DNA of 40,173 nucleotides from Terriglobia bacterium (GCA_020073375.1 JAIQFG010000047.1:1-40173); one strand, 5' to 3'. Positions 6,864-16,700 are shown, counted from the stretch's first letter. Notes: generated by a model not told the origin, from the letters alone. Made by a program: numbers and translations.

Positions 6864-8987
6864 TTATATCTTCTGCAGTATTCCTAGACTCCGATCATCC
6901 ATGGAAAACCGCATCGATGGAGGCACGACCAGAGTGGTGTATTCCCCTTCCACAACGGCGGGGCCCTCGACGACGTTGCCGGGACGTAATAATTCATAGG
7001 CGAAAATCGGCGTAGTCTGAAACCTGCCGGCTTCGGTCCAGAACACCGACCGTTCGCCTTTGCCTGCGGCGCTCGGGTCGCAACCCTCAAGCTTCAGCCT
7101 GGGCAATTCGAATTTCTTTGTGGGGACAATCGCCTTAAGGATGAAACTCTCGATGAACACGCCTCCCTCGGGATTGACGACAAACGGGCTGAAGGCTTCA
7201 CTGAACTCTTTTTCAAACGCGGCGCAAACCGCGAGAACGTCCGCGGTGCTGTGAAGCGAAAGTCTCGGCGAGAGGGTGCGTTTCACGTGGAACTGTCCGC
7301 CGTAAAGCATGTCCAGTTCGAGGACATACCCCGCGGCATTCACGCTCAGGCCATCGGCAATGAGATCTTGCTTGGCCTGCTCAATTAGCGCTTCCACCGC
7401 ACGGTTGTAACCGAAAAAATCCTCAGCCAGCTTCTGGGTTCCGGGCTCCATAAGAGTGATCTTCTTCGATGCTTCATAGACATGCATGATATCCATGGTG
7501 GAAGAGCCGAACGCGCAGAAAACAGGAGAGAAGTTAAACGTGATGGCCTTGGGGATGTCCGCCATATAGCCTTCGACGTGCGTCGCGCCGGCTCCGCCGC
7601 CGACGAAGAGGATGAACTCCTCGGGGCTGTAGCCCCGCAGGTGGACTTCTTTCATGATGGCCGAGGCCATGTTGCCGTTGACGATCTTGCGGATAATTTG
7701 CGCGCCCTGCTCGACCTCGATGCCCAGCGGCTTGGCAATTTTTTCGCGGATAGCCTGGAGGGCGCGCTCCTTCTTGAGGCGGAGCTTGCCGCCATAATAA
7801 AACTCCGGATTGAGGTAGCCGAGGACAACATCAGCGTCGGTGACGGTCGGCTCGGTGCCGCCTTGATTGAAGCAGGCCGGGCCGGGCATGGAACCGGCGC
7901 TTTTGGGGCCAACCTGGATGCGATTCTCGAGAAGTTTGTCGAGCCAGGCGATGGAACCGCCGCCGGCGCCGATGGAAAACGTCTTGATCATGGTGATGCC
8001 GACCATCCAGTGATCGATGATGGGGCGGAAGTCGTAGCTGCGCACGCTGTCTTCGACGACGAGGCCGACATCGAAGCTGGTGCCGCCCATGTCACTCATG
8101 ACGACGTTTTTGTAGCCAAGCGTTTTCGCCACGTGATGCGCGCCCATAAGGCCGGAAACTGGCCCGCTGTTAAACGTGCGGCTGGCGGCGGTGCGGAACA
8201 CTTCGGCGATGCCGCCCGAGCTCTGGATCATGAGCAGTGGCTTGGTGTAGCCGCGGTCGCGGAGCTTGTCCCACATGGCGGAAAGCTCGATCTGCATGGA
8301 GCGCTGCAGATAGGCGTCGAGGATGGCAGCCATGGTACGTTCGTATTCGCCGAGCTTGCCGACAACCTGGCCGCCGAGAACGACCGGAAGAAAGCCGATG
8401 TGAAATTCCTTGTACTCGTCTCGGATGATTTCCTTGATGCGCTTCTCATGGGTGGGATTCAGGAAGCCCCAAAGCAGTGAGACGACGAAGCCGCGGACGC
8501 CGCGATTGACCAGCGTGCGGACCTTTGCGCGAACATCTTCCTCGTCAAGCGGACGAACAATCTGACCGCGGGAATCGATCCGCTCCTTGACGCCGACAAT
8601 TTGGTCGCGCGGGATGAGCGGGGTCGGCTTTTTCTGGATGGCGAGGTTGCGACGCTCGGCGACGCGTGTGCCGTCAATCCACTGCGCTCCGCGGCCGATC
8701 AGGACCACATCTTCATGGCCTTCGGTGGTGATGAGACCGAGGCGCGGACCTTTCCTTTCGATTAGGCGGTTCAACGCAATCGTTGTGGAATACCGGATCA
8801 TGTCAATCGCCGGAAGGAGCTCATCTATCGTGAGCCCCACGGAAGACGCGCCCTCTTCGATCACTTTCGAAAAGCAGACCGAAAGATCGTAGGGAGTGGT
8901 GGGCACCTTTTTGATCAAGCTTTGGCCCTCGTAGTTGAGGACCAGGTCTGTGAAGGTTCCGCCTACATCGATGTCGATGGAGTTCAT
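6864..8987 (-). CDS. HyuA-type ATPase subunit (first copy) of acetophenone/acetone carboxylase-like complex
   Basis: 707 residues of the hydantoinase A/acetone carboxylase beta family. The ASKHA-type nucleotide motifs are present: DVGGTFTDLVL at residues ~7-17 (phosphate 1), SDMGGTSFDVGLV mid-protein (phosphate 2) and FVGGGAGATHVEGY (adenosine). The GAGGGSIAWLD and GSMPGPACF blocks are typical of the family. The enzyme class phosphorylates the carbonyl substrate and/or bicarbonate to drive carboxylation. The ATG overlaps the stop of the small zinc subunit gene by ATGA, a sign of coupled translation in a complex. A second, diverged HyuA-type gene lies upstream, giving the alpha/alpha-prime arrangement known from acetophenone carboxylase. 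Confidence 0.85.
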   Translation of the reverse strand: MNSIDIDVGGTFTDLVLNYEGQSLIKKVPTTPYDLSVCFSKVIEEGASSVGLTIDELLPAIDMIRYSTTIALNRLIERKGPRLGLITTEGHEDVVLIGRGAQWIDGTRVAERRNLAIQKKPTPLIPRDQIVGVKERIDSRGQIVRPLDEEDVRAKVRTLVNRGVRGFVVSLLWGFLNPTHEKRIKEIIRDEYKEFHIGFLPVVLGGQVVGKLGEYERTMAAILDAYLQRSMQIELSAMWDKLRDRGYTKPLLMIQSSGGIAEVFRTAASRTFNSGPVSGLMGAHHVAKTLGYKNVVMSDMGGTSFDVGLVVEDSVRSYDFRPIIDHWMVGITMIKTFSIGAGGGSIAWLDKLLENRIQVGPKSAGSMPGPACFNQGGTEPTVTDADVVLGYLNPEFYYGGKLRLKKERALQAIREKIAKPLGIEVEQGAQIIRKIVNGNMASAIMKEVHLRGYSPEEFILFVGGGAGATHVEGYMADIPKAITFNFSPVFCAFGSSTMDIMHVYEASKKITLMEPGTQKLAEDFFGYNRAVEALIEQAKQDLIADGLSVNAAGYVLELDMLYGGQFHVKRTLSPRLSLHSTADVLAVCAAFEKEFSEAFSPFVVNPEGGVFIESFILKAIVPTKKFELPRLKLEGCDPSAAGKGERSVFWTEAGRFQTTPIFAYELLRPGNVVEGPAVVEGEYTTLVVPPSMRFSMDDRSLGILQKI

Positions 8988-9370
8988 TCGGAGACCTCAA
9001 GCCGCTGCTTGCGGATTTTGAATTCGCCCGTTTTCAGCCGCTGCTTTAGACGATCTAGATCGATTTCGATGTCCCAGGTGAGCGGGTGGCCGGGCGGCAG
9101 ATACTCCGTCTCCATCTGCACGCCGCAGGATGGGCAATAGAATTCGACAATGCGCACCCAGAGGGGGTCCGGAGAAAAATTAAACTCGCTGGAGACCAGC
9201 GGCGGGTGAATCTCGCGCGGATCGCGGTCGTAAAGCAGACAGCCTCGTTTGTAGTTCTCTCTCGCGCCGCCCAGCTCATGTCCGCAGCGGTTGCAGAACC
9301 ACTTTTCATTTTCAACGTCCAGGTCGAGGTACTCGGTGACTCGAATTCTGTTTTGTTGTTCTGCAGGCAT
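8984..9370 (-). CDS. Small zinc-ribbon subunit of acetone/acetophenone carboxylase-like complex
   Basis: 128 residues. Two CxxC knuckles, Cys26-x2-Cys29 (CNRCGHEL) and Cys79-x2-Cys82 (CPSCG), predict a bound zinc, with Cys44 nearby. The PLWVRIVEFYCPSCG and LPPGHPLTWDIEIDLD segments resemble the small (gamma/beta) subunit of acetone and acetophenone carboxylases. Such a subunit is structural or metal-binding and is found only with HyuA/HyuB-type partners. This makes the cluster a ketone-carboxylase type rather than a hydantoinase or oxoprolinase. The gene sits between the two HyuA-type genes, overlaps the downstream one by four bases and is preceded by an unusually long Shine-Dalgarno sequence. 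Confidence 0.82.
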   Translation of the reverse strand: MPAEQQNRIRVTEYLDLDVENEKWFCNRCGHELGGARENYKRGCLLYDRDPREIHPPLVSSEFNFSPDPLWVRIVEFYCPSCGVQMETEYLPPGHPLTWDIEIDLDRLKQRLKTGEFKIRKQRLEVSE

Positions 9371-9371
9371 T

Positions 9372-9382
9372 GATCACCTCCT
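9372..9382 (-). promoter_or_regulatory. Extended Shine-Dalgarno of the small carboxylase subunit gene
   Basis: On the minus strand AGGAGGTGATC precedes the ATG by one base, with six bases between the GGAGG core and the ATG. It is complementary to eleven consecutive bases of the usual 16S rRNA 3' tail. It fixes the start at 9370 and predicts strong translation of this small subunit. Confidence 0.75.
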
Positions 9383-9416
9383 GCTCGATCCTTGTTTACC
9401 GCTGGCCGCGCACTGC

Positions 9417-11414
9417 TTAGGGGCGGGTCAGTTGAGCATTTCCAAAACGGTCCATGGCCAGTGTCCAATTTTCCGGGACAAAAAAGGTGCTGTTGGCCCC
9501 TTCCAGAACTGCACAGCCCTCCACGGTGTTTCCCGGCTGCAAGGCTTCCCACGTGTAGAGCAACGCTTCGCCCGTCTTGCTGCCCCAGGCAACCTGGCGC
9601 TTGCCCTTGAGCGCGTGTGAGGAGTCCGCTCCCTGCAGCGGCTTTTCGACAAGAGACGGTTTCGGCATGGCCTTCTTGATTTGGATGCGAAGCAGATCCA
9701 AGATGAAAGCATCCTTCATTTCGCCCAGGGCTTTTTCCAGCAGCGCTTTGAGTTTAGTTGAATCCTGCAAAGCGTCCGGCGGGCAAGGCACTGCGATTGA
9801 GGGCTGCTTCGGGCGGAGAATTTCTAACTCCATCATGTACTCGACTCCTTCGGGCTTGATGCCTTCGCCCAGAAGGTCACGATTGCCCTCAGCCTTGATG
9901 TCACCGACGGCGTCAGCGAGACGCCGCATTTCCGCGACGGAGAACGATGTCAACTGTAAGGAACGCTCGTAAACGTGAGAAATGTCCGATACAGACGAGC
10001 CGAAGGCACTGAAGACTGGACCCAAGGCAAAGAAACGGACTTCCTTCAGTCCAACCTTTTCAGCAACACCGCAGGCGATCAGGCCGCCGTTACCTCCATA
10101 GGCAAACAGCGTGTACCTGGACACGTCCACGCCGAGATCCTTGCCGGCGTGCGCAATCGTCTCGGCGACCATGTCGAAGGAGCGGTCGATGATCGCGCGC
10201 GAGGCGTCCTCGACCGATTTACCGAGGGGAGTCGCGACAAGGTGCTGAATCGTCTGGCGGGCAGCATCCAGGCTGATAGGCTTGGCGCCACCTAAAAAAT
10301 AGTCCGGGTTGATCAAGCCGGCGGCCACTAAAGCATCGGTTAGGGTGGGTAGTTCACCGCCCAGGCCATAACAGGCCGGGCCGGGAAACGAGCCCATGCT
10401 TTCGGGTCCCAGTGAAATTTGAGGCTGCGTTCCCTTCGCTCCTGCCTTGACGACGCTGCCGCCACCGAGGGCGATTGAACGCAGGTACGGCAGGGAGATC
10501 TCCACAGGAATCCCGAAGAAATCCGAAGGCTTGACCTGCACTGGAATGGTGTTGCGAAGCACGCTGACCTTAGCGGTGGTGCCTCCAACGTCGAGGGCTA
10601 GCACTTCGTTTGTCGCGTAGACCTTTGCGAGGTGCGCGCTGCCATGAATGCCGAGAATTGGGCCGGATTCGATTGTGTCGATGGCCTTGGTTTTGGCGAT
10701 GCCGGACACGCCGCCATTGATGTGGCTCACAAGAAATGTGCCTGCGTAATGATGGACTTCGCGGAGATCGTCTTCGGCCTTGAACAGCGTGGCGGCCAGT
10801 GCGCCGTGGGTATAGGCATTGATGAGGGCGCAGTAGGTGCGAGTCATGTCATCCGAGCTTTTGGAGATATCGCTGCCGGCCAATACGGGAACCGACCCGA
10901 GGAAATGATCGGGGTACTGCTGCTCCACGATCTTTTTAATTCGAATCTCTTGCTCGGGAGTGCGATGAGCGCCCTGGAAACTCACGCAGATGCGGCGAAC
11001 TCCGGTTTCGAGCAAGGATCGGACTGCATTCATGACTTCGGCGTCGGAAGCGCCGGCCTCCATGCCGATGACATCGCGTTCGGAAAGGATGCGGCCCATG
11101 AGGACGCTGCGCTTCGCTTTGCCGAAGAGATCTTTTTCATGGCCGCGGGTGATGAGCAGGCCGATGCGCGGCCCGCGAAGCTCCGCAAGGACGTTGGAAG
11201 TAATGGTGGTGGACCAGCGGATGAGGTCCACATTTTCCAGGAAAAGATCCACTTCCGTATAACCCAGGTGCACGGCGCCCTGCGTCAGGCAATCGAACAG
11301 GCAAATCGTCAGGTCGTGCGGCGTCGTGTCCACTTTGGCGCAGACGATTTTCTGGTTGTCGATGAAAATTCCGTCCGTCAGCGTACCGCCGATATCGATA
11401 TCTACAGTTAGCAC
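9417..11414 (-). CDS. HyuA-type ATPase-like subunit (second copy) of the carboxylase complex
   Basis: 665 residues, homologous to but clearly diverged from the other HyuA-type protein. The N-terminal VDIDIGGTLTDGIFI and central ALDVGGTTAKVSVL motifs form the ASKHA nucleotide site, and FAYGGNGGLIACGVAE corresponds to the adenosine motif. SLGPESMGSFPGPACYG matches the family block before the C-terminal domain. Two non-identical HyuA-type chains beside one HyuB-type and one small chain are the hallmark of the acetophenone carboxylase core, whereas acetone carboxylase has one of each. The start is a GTG at 11414 with GAGGG upstream, seven bases after the RutB-like stop. Differences from the first copy (for example TLTD versus TFTD) could mean that one chain is structural or uses another substrate. 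Confidence 0.83.
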   Translation of the reverse strand: MLTVDIDIGGTLTDGIFIDNQKIVCAKVDTTPHDLTICLFDCLTQGAVHLGYTEVDLFLENVDLIRWSTTITSNVLAELRGPRIGLLITRGHEKDLFGKAKRSVLMGRILSERDVIGMEAGASDAEVMNAVRSLLETGVRRICVSFQGAHRTPEQEIRIKKIVEQQYPDHFLGSVPVLAGSDISKSSDDMTRTYCALINAYTHGALAATLFKAEDDLREVHHYAGTFLVSHINGGVSGIAKTKAIDTIESGPILGIHGSAHLAKVYATNEVLALDVGGTTAKVSVLRNTIPVQVKPSDFFGIPVEISLPYLRSIALGGGSVVKAGAKGTQPQISLGPESMGSFPGPACYGLGGELPTLTDALVAAGLINPDYFLGGAKPISLDAARQTIQHLVATPLGKSVEDASRAIIDRSFDMVAETIAHAGKDLGVDVSRYTLFAYGGNGGLIACGVAEKVGLKEVRFFALGPVFSAFGSSVSDISHVYERSLQLTSFSVAEMRRLADAVGDIKAEGNRDLLGEGIKPEGVEYMMELEILRPKQPSIAVPCPPDALQDSTKLKALLEKALGEMKDAFILDLLRIQIKKAMPKPSLVEKPLQGADSSHALKGKRQVAWGSKTGEALLYTWEALQPGNTVEGCAVLEGANSTFFVPENWTLAMDRFGNAQLTRP

Positions 11415-11421
11415 TGAACCC

Positions 11422-12135
11422 TCAGGATTGCGATGAATTTAGCGCTGCCAAAAACTCTTGCGATGGCACCGTCCATCCGAAAAAGCTCTCGACATTAAAT
11501 AAAGTCGCCTCCTGCAGGGCGCTAGGCCCGGCCTGCATCGTCGCATCGGTAATCAGCAAAGGCCAATAGTCGAGGAAATAGCCGTGGCGCAAAGTGGATT
11601 CGACGCACACGTTGGTGGCAATGCCGGTCAGGAAGAGAAACCGGATGCCGCGCATGCGCAACTGGGAATCGAGAGTGGTTCCCTGGAAGCCGCTGTAGCG
11701 CGTCTTCACGATGACGATATCTTGCGGCTGCGGCTTCAGCTCCTCTACGATGTCAAAATCCCAGCTGCCCTCGGTTAGCAGCTTGCCCTTGAGTTCCGGC
11801 CGGCAGTTCATCAGGTGCATGGCCAATTCCTTATGATAGTTTGGGGAATCCGGCCCGCCGCTGTTGCTCAGGTCCGGCTTGTAGCCCATCTGCAGATAAA
11901 CAATGGGGATTCCGGCGCGGCGCCCGGCATCCACAATTCCCCTAATGGACCGGACGACCTGAGCGGCTCCAGAAATATCAACGCCGGCAATATCGAGCAT
12001 ACCGCCCTTTGTGGCAAAGGCATTCTGCATATCCACAACCACAACGGCCGCCTTGCGAAGATCCACTTCGACCGGCCTGGGCTTGGCATTTAAAGTTGCC
12101 ACGACAGGACCCCAACTTTCTTTATCGTTCTTCAA
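11422..12135 (-). CDS. Isochorismatase-family cysteine hydrolase, RutB-like
   Basis: 237 residues. The catalytic triad is clear: Asp35 in VVVVDMQNAF, Lys144 in VKTRYSGFQGT and Cys177 in GIATNVCVEST. The flanking sequence (RYSGF..T.LDS.LR.RGIR and GIATNVCVESTLRHGYFLDY) is close to RutB, the ureidoacrylate amidohydrolase of pyrimidine breakdown. No other rut gene is present, so the likely job is hydrolysis of an amide or carbamate within this operon. The gene starts with TTG, overlaps the ligase gene by 14 bp and precedes the HyuA-type gene by 7 bp. The protein is cytoplasmic, with no signal peptide. Family placement is firm; substrate is unknown. Confidence 0.83.
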   Translation of the reverse strand: MKNDKESWGPVVATLNAKPRPVEVDLRKAAVVVVDMQNAFATKGGMLDIAGVDISGAAQVVRSIRGIVDAGRRAGIPIVYLQMGYKPDLSNSGGPDSPNYHKELAMHLMNCRPELKGKLLTEGSWDFDIVEELKPQPQDIVIVKTRYSGFQGTTLDSQLRMRGIRFLFLTGIATNVCVESTLRHGYFLDYWPLLITDATMQAGPSALQEATLFNVESFFGWTVPSQEFLAALNSSQS

Positions 12136-13456
12136 ACAGCTTCCGGATCAACTGGCCTTTCATTTCAAAACGCGGCAACGTTCCTGCCGGCACAAGTTGC
12201 ACGGCCGCGGGAACAGTTAGCACGGACTTGATTTTCTCTTCCACTTTCTTCTGCAGCGTGGCCTGATCCTGTGCCTCGGTGCCAACTTCCGCCATGACCC
12301 GCAAAGGAGGCTTCACTCCCGGCCCAGGCTGATCGAGAAGGATCTGTACTTCACCGGTCATCCGCGGATAAAAGCTGGAGACGACATCCCGCACCGCGGA
12401 GGGAAAGACATTGACCCCCAGGACGATGAGCATGTCGTCGGTGCGCCCGACGCAGCGCAGCTTGTAACTGGTACGTCCGCACTTGCATGAGGTCCCAAGG
12501 ATGGTCACGCGATCGCGGGTGCGAAAACGAAGCAGCGGACTGCATTCGCGTTCCAGGCTGGTGTAAACCAATTCTCCGGATACGCCTGTTTCAATGGGAA
12601 GGACCTCGCCACTCTCCGGATCGATGATCTCGTTATAGACATATTCCTGCCCGTTATAGTGCATTCCCGACTGGTCTGGGCATTCCGCGAAGATGATGGG
12701 AACCATGTCCGCATTGCCAAGACCTTCGGTAACGCGCGCGCCCCATTCCTCGGTGATTTTCGCGCGAACTGCGGGAATGCCTGCACCAGGCTCGGCGCCG
12801 CAGACAAATTTCTTAATGCCTAGCTCCCGCGGGTCCATCTTGGCTTCGCGGCGAACATAATCCGCAAGGTAGATCGCATACGAAGGCGTGCAATGAATCG
12901 CTGTGGCGTGCAGCGACATTGCGTACAGCACCACTTTTTCGGAAGCGCCGGTGCCCACCGGAACAAATGTGGCGCCGATCAACTCGATGGCGTCCTTGGA
13001 AGGAAGCCCTCCGGCAAACATGGTGAGGCTGGTGGCGTGGATCACAATGTCGCTAGGCCGGATCCCTTGTGTGTAGAACGAGCGGGCGGTGACTTTCGTC
13101 CAAATTTCGGCATCCTTGCGAGTCAGGCCAACAAAACTGGGACGGCCCGTCGTGCCGGTGGAGGCATGCAACCGGATCACATCCTTCATATCCGCGGCCA
13201 TGTAGCTTCCCAGGGGAGGAAATGCCTGCTGGCTTTCGCGCAACTCTTCCTTCGCCGTAAATGGGAAGCGTGCCAGGTCTTTCAAATTACAAAAATCTTC
13301 ACGGCGAATCCCGGCGGCGGCGAATTTTTCCCGATAAAAAGCCGAGCGGGCAAACAGGTAGTCCAATTGCGCGGCGAGCTTTGCCTGCTGAAGCAGCTGC
13401 AAATCGCCAGGCTTCATCATCTCTATTTCTGGATCAAAATACTCGTCTGTTCTCAT
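12122..13456 (-). CDS. Phenylacetate-CoA ligase (PaaK)-family AMP-forming aryl-CoA ligase
   Basis: 444 residues, the usual size of PaaK-type ligases. The N-terminal FARSAFYREKFAAAGI segment, the ATP-binding HASTGTTGRPSFVGLT loop, the CSPLLRFRTRDRVTI strand and the C-terminal GRTDDMLIVLGVNVFPSAVRDV hinge are diagnostic. It should adenylate a carboxylic acid and transfer it to CoA in the cytoplasm. As first gene of the carboxylase operon it could activate the beta-keto acid formed by ketone carboxylation, as benzoylacetate-CoA ligase does in anaerobic acetophenone breakdown, though that enzyme is a different subfamily. The Shine-Dalgarno sequence is weak (GCGGA). CKCGRT near residue 325 may bind a metal, as in some PaaK proteins. 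Confidence 0.85.
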   Translation of the reverse strand: MRTDEYFDPEIEMMKPGDLQLLQQAKLAAQLDYLFARSAFYREKFAAAGIRREDFCNLKDLARFPFTAKEELRESQQAFPPLGSYMAADMKDVIRLHASTGTTGRPSFVGLTRKDAEIWTKVTARSFYTQGIRPSDIVIHATSLTMFAGGLPSKDAIELIGATFVPVGTGASEKVVLYAMSLHATAIHCTPSYAIYLADYVRREAKMDPRELGIKKFVCGAEPGAGIPAVRAKITEEWGARVTEGLGNADMVPIIFAECPDQSGMHYNGQEYVYNEIIDPESGEVLPIETGVSGELVYTSLERECSPLLRFRTRDRVTILGTSCKCGRTSYKLRCVGRTDDMLIVLGVNVFPSAVRDVVSSFYPRMTGEVQILLDQPGPGVKPPLRVMAEVGTEAQDQATLQKKVEEKIKSVLTVPAAVQLVPAGTLPRFEMKGQLIRKLFEER

Positions 13457-13751
13457 TCCGCAATGGTTTCCTCAAGGCGATTAAGGTAGTTTCTCGGCAG
13501 AGGCCATGCACCAGAACGAGCACGGCCCCAAAGCGAATGCTGCCTTAGTTGCTCCTCCATGGATCGATTTCGATGCAATGACTGACTGAAGTTGCGAATT
13601 GCCGTTCAGGCAGAACGGTGCGCCCGGCTGCTTGAATCTCTCGCAAATCAGATGAGGACTACTTTTGAATCCTGAAGCTGTTTCAAATTCCACGCGGCCG
13701 GGCTAAGGCGACGAGCCATCGCTGGTCTGCCCGCCGCCCTGCGCCGCAAAC
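13457..13751. other. Intergenic region upstream of the carboxylase operon
   Basis: 295 bp between the TonB-receptor stop and the ligase start, both on the minus strand. No convincing gene is seen. It must hold the promoter of the ten-gene operon, but I find no clear -35/-10 pair. The only structure noted is a hairpin at 13602-13618. Confidence 0.5.
13602..13618. promoter_or_regulatory. Inverted repeat CCGTTC-n5-GAACGG upstream of the ligase gene
   Basis: Perfect 6-bp arms around AGGCA, about 150 bp upstream of the first gene of the carboxylase operon and 134 bp past the TonB-receptor stop. It could be an operator half-site pair or a weak terminator hairpin. It has no T-tract on either strand. 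Confidence 0.3.
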
Positions 13752-16700
13752 TCAGAAAGTATACTTGAGCGACAATTGCAATTGCCGCGGATTGAACATG
13801 GTCCTGGCCGCACCGAAGATCGGACTCGGGAACGGCGGGCCGGCCGCGGGGCAACTGCCAATGAACGAATTCGGGTTCGACTGAATGGCCAAGGAAGCGG
13901 TGTCCTTATACCGAACGGGGACCGTGCCACCGCAGAAGTTGTAAGTTCCGTACACGGAGGTGACCTCGTTGACGTTCGGCCGGTTGAACATGTTGAAGAC
14001 ATCCACGGCAAATTCAATCCTCTGCCGCTCCAGGAAATTGAAATGCTGTGAGAGGCGGATATCCACGGATTTTAAAGTGTCGCCCCAGTAGGAATTACGG
14101 GGAGCGTTTCCGACGCGGTCTGTCACCGGGTTGGTATCGCCATTGGCATCGAACCCCACGAACATGGTGAACGGACGCGCCCCATCGAGCGTCACGATTC
14201 CGCTCAGCTCCGTGTTGCGCAAAAAGGTCTTCTGCGGGCCGGTGACGGTAAAGTTGCCCACAAACCGGTTACGAATATCCTGGTTCGAGTTGGCGCGCTC
14301 GGACGCCCGGTTGTAGAGGTCCTGCGGGGTGCTGACAAACGTGGTGAATGTGCCGTCATCCAGCGTTTTCGAGAACGTGTAGTTGGCGTTGAGCCGGAAG
14401 TACTGCCCGGCGCGTTCGGTCGCCGAGAAGGTTAAGCCATGGTAAACGCTGTTTCCACTGTTATCTGTGTAGTAAAGAAGTCCCACTGGAATCAGCACAC
14501 CGCTGAAATTGGATTTTCCCGCAGGCCAGCCGGGAAGCGGCGGGTTTGCGGTACCTGCCCCTGCAGGCGCGCAGGGGTACGGTCCGGTCGTAGCGCCACC
14601 GGGCGGGCACACGTTCAGGTTCTCCGCACGCACCTGATGGTGAGCGGAGACAAACATGTAGGCAAGATTCAGCACCAGCCCGTGACCGATCTCTCGGTCA
14701 ATTTCCAGGCTCCCCTGCTCCGAGTACGGAATCTTGCTGTCGCGCGCCACCGCACCGTCACCGACCGGAGAGACTGTGCCGGTAAACAGGTTCGTGACCA
14801 TCTGCACCGGCTGGTAGGTGCCAAAGCGAATCAGATTTGCGGCCGCATCCGCCGGTTCAATACCAAACGGCGATCCGGGAATGTAGGGCAACTGGCTCAA
14901 GGAGTAGGTAGCGTTTAATCCTCCATCGCGAACGCCCGGCAGCGGGTATGTCTGCGAACAGGCAGCGTTCATGCAGAAGGTCACCGCGCGCTGCGGATGC
15001 GTCACGAAGAAGAAGGAGAGATTGTACCGGTCGTCAAAGATGCCAAACCCCGCGCGAATGACGGTGTGCTTGTCCGGAGAGTAGGCAATCCCGACTCGGG
15101 GCTGAAACCCGTTGTAGCGGGTGTTGATTTCCTGCTCCAGACCCTTCTCCAGATCCCAGCGCAGGCCATAGTTCAAAGTGAACTTGGAATTGACACGCCA
15201 CTGATCCTGAAAAAAGAGGCCATAGTAGCTGTGGTTGATATCCGAAAAGTAGTTGGGCGTCGCGGCTGCCGGATACGCGGTCTGCCAGTTGGTATTCACC
15301 GGCGGCGGAATCGTGCCGTTCACGACGGAGTTGTCCGCCGATCCGAACGGAGAGGGCCAGAAGACGACCGGAGTGCCATTTTCCAGGTCCGCGGGATTGG
15401 GACCGGGAGCAGCAGGGAAAGGAGAAGGAGGAGTGTTGAGGCCTGGGTTCCCGGTTGGCGGCAAGGCCAGCGGACACGGGCCTTCGGCGAAATTAGAAGT
15501 CAGATACTGAGAAGATGGTATGCCCTTCTTCGAGCCCACGTAGTTCGCGAAATCCACCAAGCAATTGATGCCGGGGAGCACTATGCGCATGGGCGAAAAC
15601 CCGGGCCAGATGATGTGATCATTGACGTAGTTGTAGTCAAAGCCGAACTTTGCCACGTGCGTGCCCTTGACCCAGGATAGGGAGTCCGAGAACTGGGCCC
15701 TGCTCTCATAGGTTGCATCGAACACGCCGAAGTTGTGGCCCATCAGCAGCGAGTTGGGAAGATCCAGGTTCGGCTGGCCGGTGGCTCCGGGGAAGGTTGA
15801 GTGGCGTCGTGCATACTGCACCAGGACCGTGTTCACTAAATTAGATTTGAGTACCGAAGTCAGTGTGCCGACCAGCGCCTGATCGCGCAAGAAATTGTTG
15901 TGCGCGCTGCTGGGCGCTCCGATGCCGCCGCCGTCAAGTGTGTCGCCCATCAAGACGTTCAAATTGCGGGCATCCTCCACGTTGTACCGCAAGGTAAGGC
16001 TATTTGCGCCACTGATCCGTTGATCGAATTTAATGAGCCCCCTGTCACTATCCGCGGTTTTCAGGGCGCCGACGTTTTCGGGAGCGATTCCGAGGATGGC
16101 TTTGGCCGCATTAATCAGTGCCAGGTTGCTCGTCAACTCCGGCGATTGAACCGGAATCTCACCGCGGCGCTGGCCTTCATAGTTCGCAAAGAAGAACGTC
16201 TTGTCCTTCTTGATGGGCCCACCCAAAGTACCGCCGTACTGCCCCTGCCGCAGCGTGTTCGGTAGCGGCGCGGGTTGCAACATGCTCCGAGCATTCATGG
16301 CGCCGTTCTCAAGGTAACCGTACAGGGAGCCGTGCAGGATGTTGGTACCGGACTTGGTGATGATGTTAACGATGCCGCCCATGGCCCTGCCCTGCTCGGT
16401 GCCAAAGCTGTTGTTGACCACGCGGAATTCACTGACCGCTTCCTGGGACGGAGTGCCGCGTTGCGAGCCGGTGGCGGTATTGATGGTATCCGCGCCGTCC
16501 ACCGTGACCAGGTTGCTCAGGTCGCGCATGCCACCGAAGGAAATGCGTGTTACTTCCGTTTCCGTGATGGTGGACTGCAGACTGGTGCGTCCGAGGGCGA
16601 CACCCGGCGTCAGCAGCGCAAAGTCCGTGAATAGACGGCCGCTGATGGGCAGCGAGTCGATTTGCTTGGTATCAATAACCTGGCTGACTTCCGTGCGCGT

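Noticed and set aside
7482..8480. Plus-strand frame of 332 codons opposite the first HyuA-type gene
   Set aside because: Antisense shadow; the composition is rich in Ala, Asp, Glu and Val, as expected for the mirror frame of a high-GC gene.
4770..11414. Hydantoinase or 5-oxoprolinase operon
   Set aside because: Two HyuA-type chains plus the zinc-ribbon small subunit are specific to the ketone carboxylase group.
11422..12135. Pyrimidine-degradation gene rutB
   Set aside because: Strong similarity, but no rutA, C, D, E or F is nearby, so the symbol is not assigned.
14997..15680. Plus-strand frame of 227 codons inside the TonB-receptor gene
   Set aside because: Antisense to a continuous 1117-residue receptor with correct signal peptide and C-terminal Phe.
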